5,519 nucleotides of DNA from Chthoniobacterales bacterium. Lineage in GTDB: Bacteria; Verrucomicrobiota; Verrucomicrobiia; Chthoniobacterales; UBA10450. The translations under genes and the position numbers were made by a program. Positions 4,684-5,519 of this stretch are shown piece by piece. Below the pieces are notes generated by a model. That model searched no databases. It was given only the letters and a program-made list of their open reading frames with translations, and had not been told where the DNA came from. Location of the stretch: assembly GCA_013812515.1 (NCBI GenBank), contig JACCTI010000071.1, forward strand, positions 1 to 5,519, in the 5' to 3' direction. Position 1 is the first letter of the stretch, and every line of letters begins with the position of its first letter.

Positions 4684-5519
4684 ATGAGGGACCATTTCCC
4701 GAGCGGATGCTCCGTGGAGTTGATTAGATTACCAAACCCCGATGACGCAGAGCGTTTTCACGTTCGTCACCAGGTAAATCCTGAGCGAGTGCGGGATTTG
4801 GAAAACGTTCTCCATGAGATCGCCGGCAATCTTACGAATCACCCGGACCTGCCTTTCAGTGCGTTTGCTAGGCTGCACTTCGCGAGCCTCGTGATCTTCT
4901 ACGATGATCACTACGGGCCCTACTCGTGTTCGAGAACAACGTCGATGGAACTCCCGAGGCGCACCCTGGAGCAGTTGTGCCGGACTGCCGGCAAAGGCTT
5001 GCACCGCATTTATGCCAACTGCCTTGGCTGCGAGGCGCGAAGTCCGGAAGATTACGATGGCATTCGCGCCTATCTGCAGAAGCATCTCGTCCATCCGAAC
5101 GCTTATCACATCGGGAATACCCGCCGGAGTGCTGAAAAGATTCGCCAGGAATCAGCGCTGCGCGATGGTATCGAAGTTCACTTGGATGAACTGGTCGCCG
5201 CTGGCTTGGGCGAATCATCCGCCGCCGTGATCCGCCGGAAGATCCAGGAGTTCGTCCGCGCTTTGCCAGGATCCGAGTGGGCGACCAGCTGCGAACCACG
5301 CATGACCGTTCTCGGCCGCTCTCTCCCGTGGGTTAGTGTGTCTGGGTTGGCTTTTAGCCGCGCTGCTTTTTTTGCCCCTGCTCCTGCCCGTCCTCATCGT
5401 TTTCGTGTTGGTTTTGCGCCAGCGGGAGAACTCAGATCCCGTGGAGACCGTAGTGCTTGATCGCGAACAGATTCAGCGGCTGGCTTCGGCGGAAGATCAC
5501 ATTGTTCAGAACCACATGG
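4684..5519 (+). pseudogene. Frame-disrupted gene for an uncharacterised membrane protein (3' end outside window)
   Basis: An uninterrupted frame runs from ATG 4684 to TGA 5460 (258 residues), but it does not encode one coherent protein. Residues 1-80 look real, including N-P-D-D-A-E-R-F (18-25) and F-A-R-L-H-F-A-S-L-V-I-F (61-72). At 4923 the frame slips: the protein-like reading LVFENNVDGTPEAH lies at 4923-4964 in another frame, and the first frame resumes at 4966 with LEQLCRTAGKGLHRIYANC. Later, the reading with a strong membrane segment (LLFLPLLLPVLIVFVLVLRQ) and the conserved-looking A-S-A-E-D-H-I-V-Q-N-H-M at the right edge lies in a third frame, open from 5306. The intended protein therefore continues past the window. 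From memory, it resembles large uncharacterised proteins with two halves, each having an 'H-F-A-R' strand followed by an 'L-x-F-x-N-x-D-G' motif, joined by a membrane segment. Function is unknown. The start could instead be GTG at 4713. Real decay and sequencing error are both possible. Confidence 0.65.

Noticed and set aside
4333..4727. Two overlapping open frames of about 80 codons in the 4344-4683 stretch
   Set aside because: They have no motif, ribosome binding site or plausible composition, and each ends at a stop unrelated to any neighbour.

Overview
This is a GC-rich bacterial chromosomal window, partial at both ends, with no tRNA, rRNA, CRISPR or recognisable transposase gene. The likely source is a free-living soil or environmental bacterium. 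I lean towards Verrucomicrobiota (Chthoniobacterales-like), with Acidobacteriota and Planctomycetota as alternatives. The grounds are weak and cumulative: a DUF2277 gene, genes that mostly start without a clear Shine-Dalgarno site, and two kinds of intergenic repeat (GGCGAGACGCCCGC hairpins and CGCAGATTACC units) of a style I associate with those phyla.

Layout from left to right. (1) 1-422, minus strand: the N-terminal 140 codons of a type I restriction-modification methyltransferase (HsdM), running off the left edge. (2) 423-666: an intergenic region carrying an inverted pair of GC-rich hairpin units. (3) 667-1629, minus: an ATP-grasp ligase-like protein. (4) 1630-1760: a spacer with direct and inverted CGCAGATT repeats. 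(5) 1761-2471, minus: a small PF00756 esterase-fold protein. (6) 2472-2663: a divergent intergenic region with an attenuator-like hairpin and a second hairpin covering the likely ribosome binding site of the minus-strand esterase. (7) 2664-3530, plus: a second, different PF00756 esterase. (8) 3566-3871, plus: a DUF2277 protein. (9) 3990-4343, plus: a small, probably exported protein that I do not recognise. (10) 4344-4683: no credible gene. (11) 4684-5519, plus: an uncharacterised membrane protein gene whose reading frame is broken at least three times; it runs off the right edge.

The functional core is the divergent trio of an ATP-grasp enzyme and two alpha/beta-hydrolase esterases. By inference, the ATP-grasp enzyme would join a carboxylate to an amine (or similar nucleophile) and the esterases would release or trim the product or a precursor. 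No substrate can be read from the sequence. Nothing here proves a new defence or mobile system. The points most worth checking are this trio, the two-hairpin leader between its two arms, the inverted hairpin element beside hsdM, and the compensating frameshifts in the last gene.
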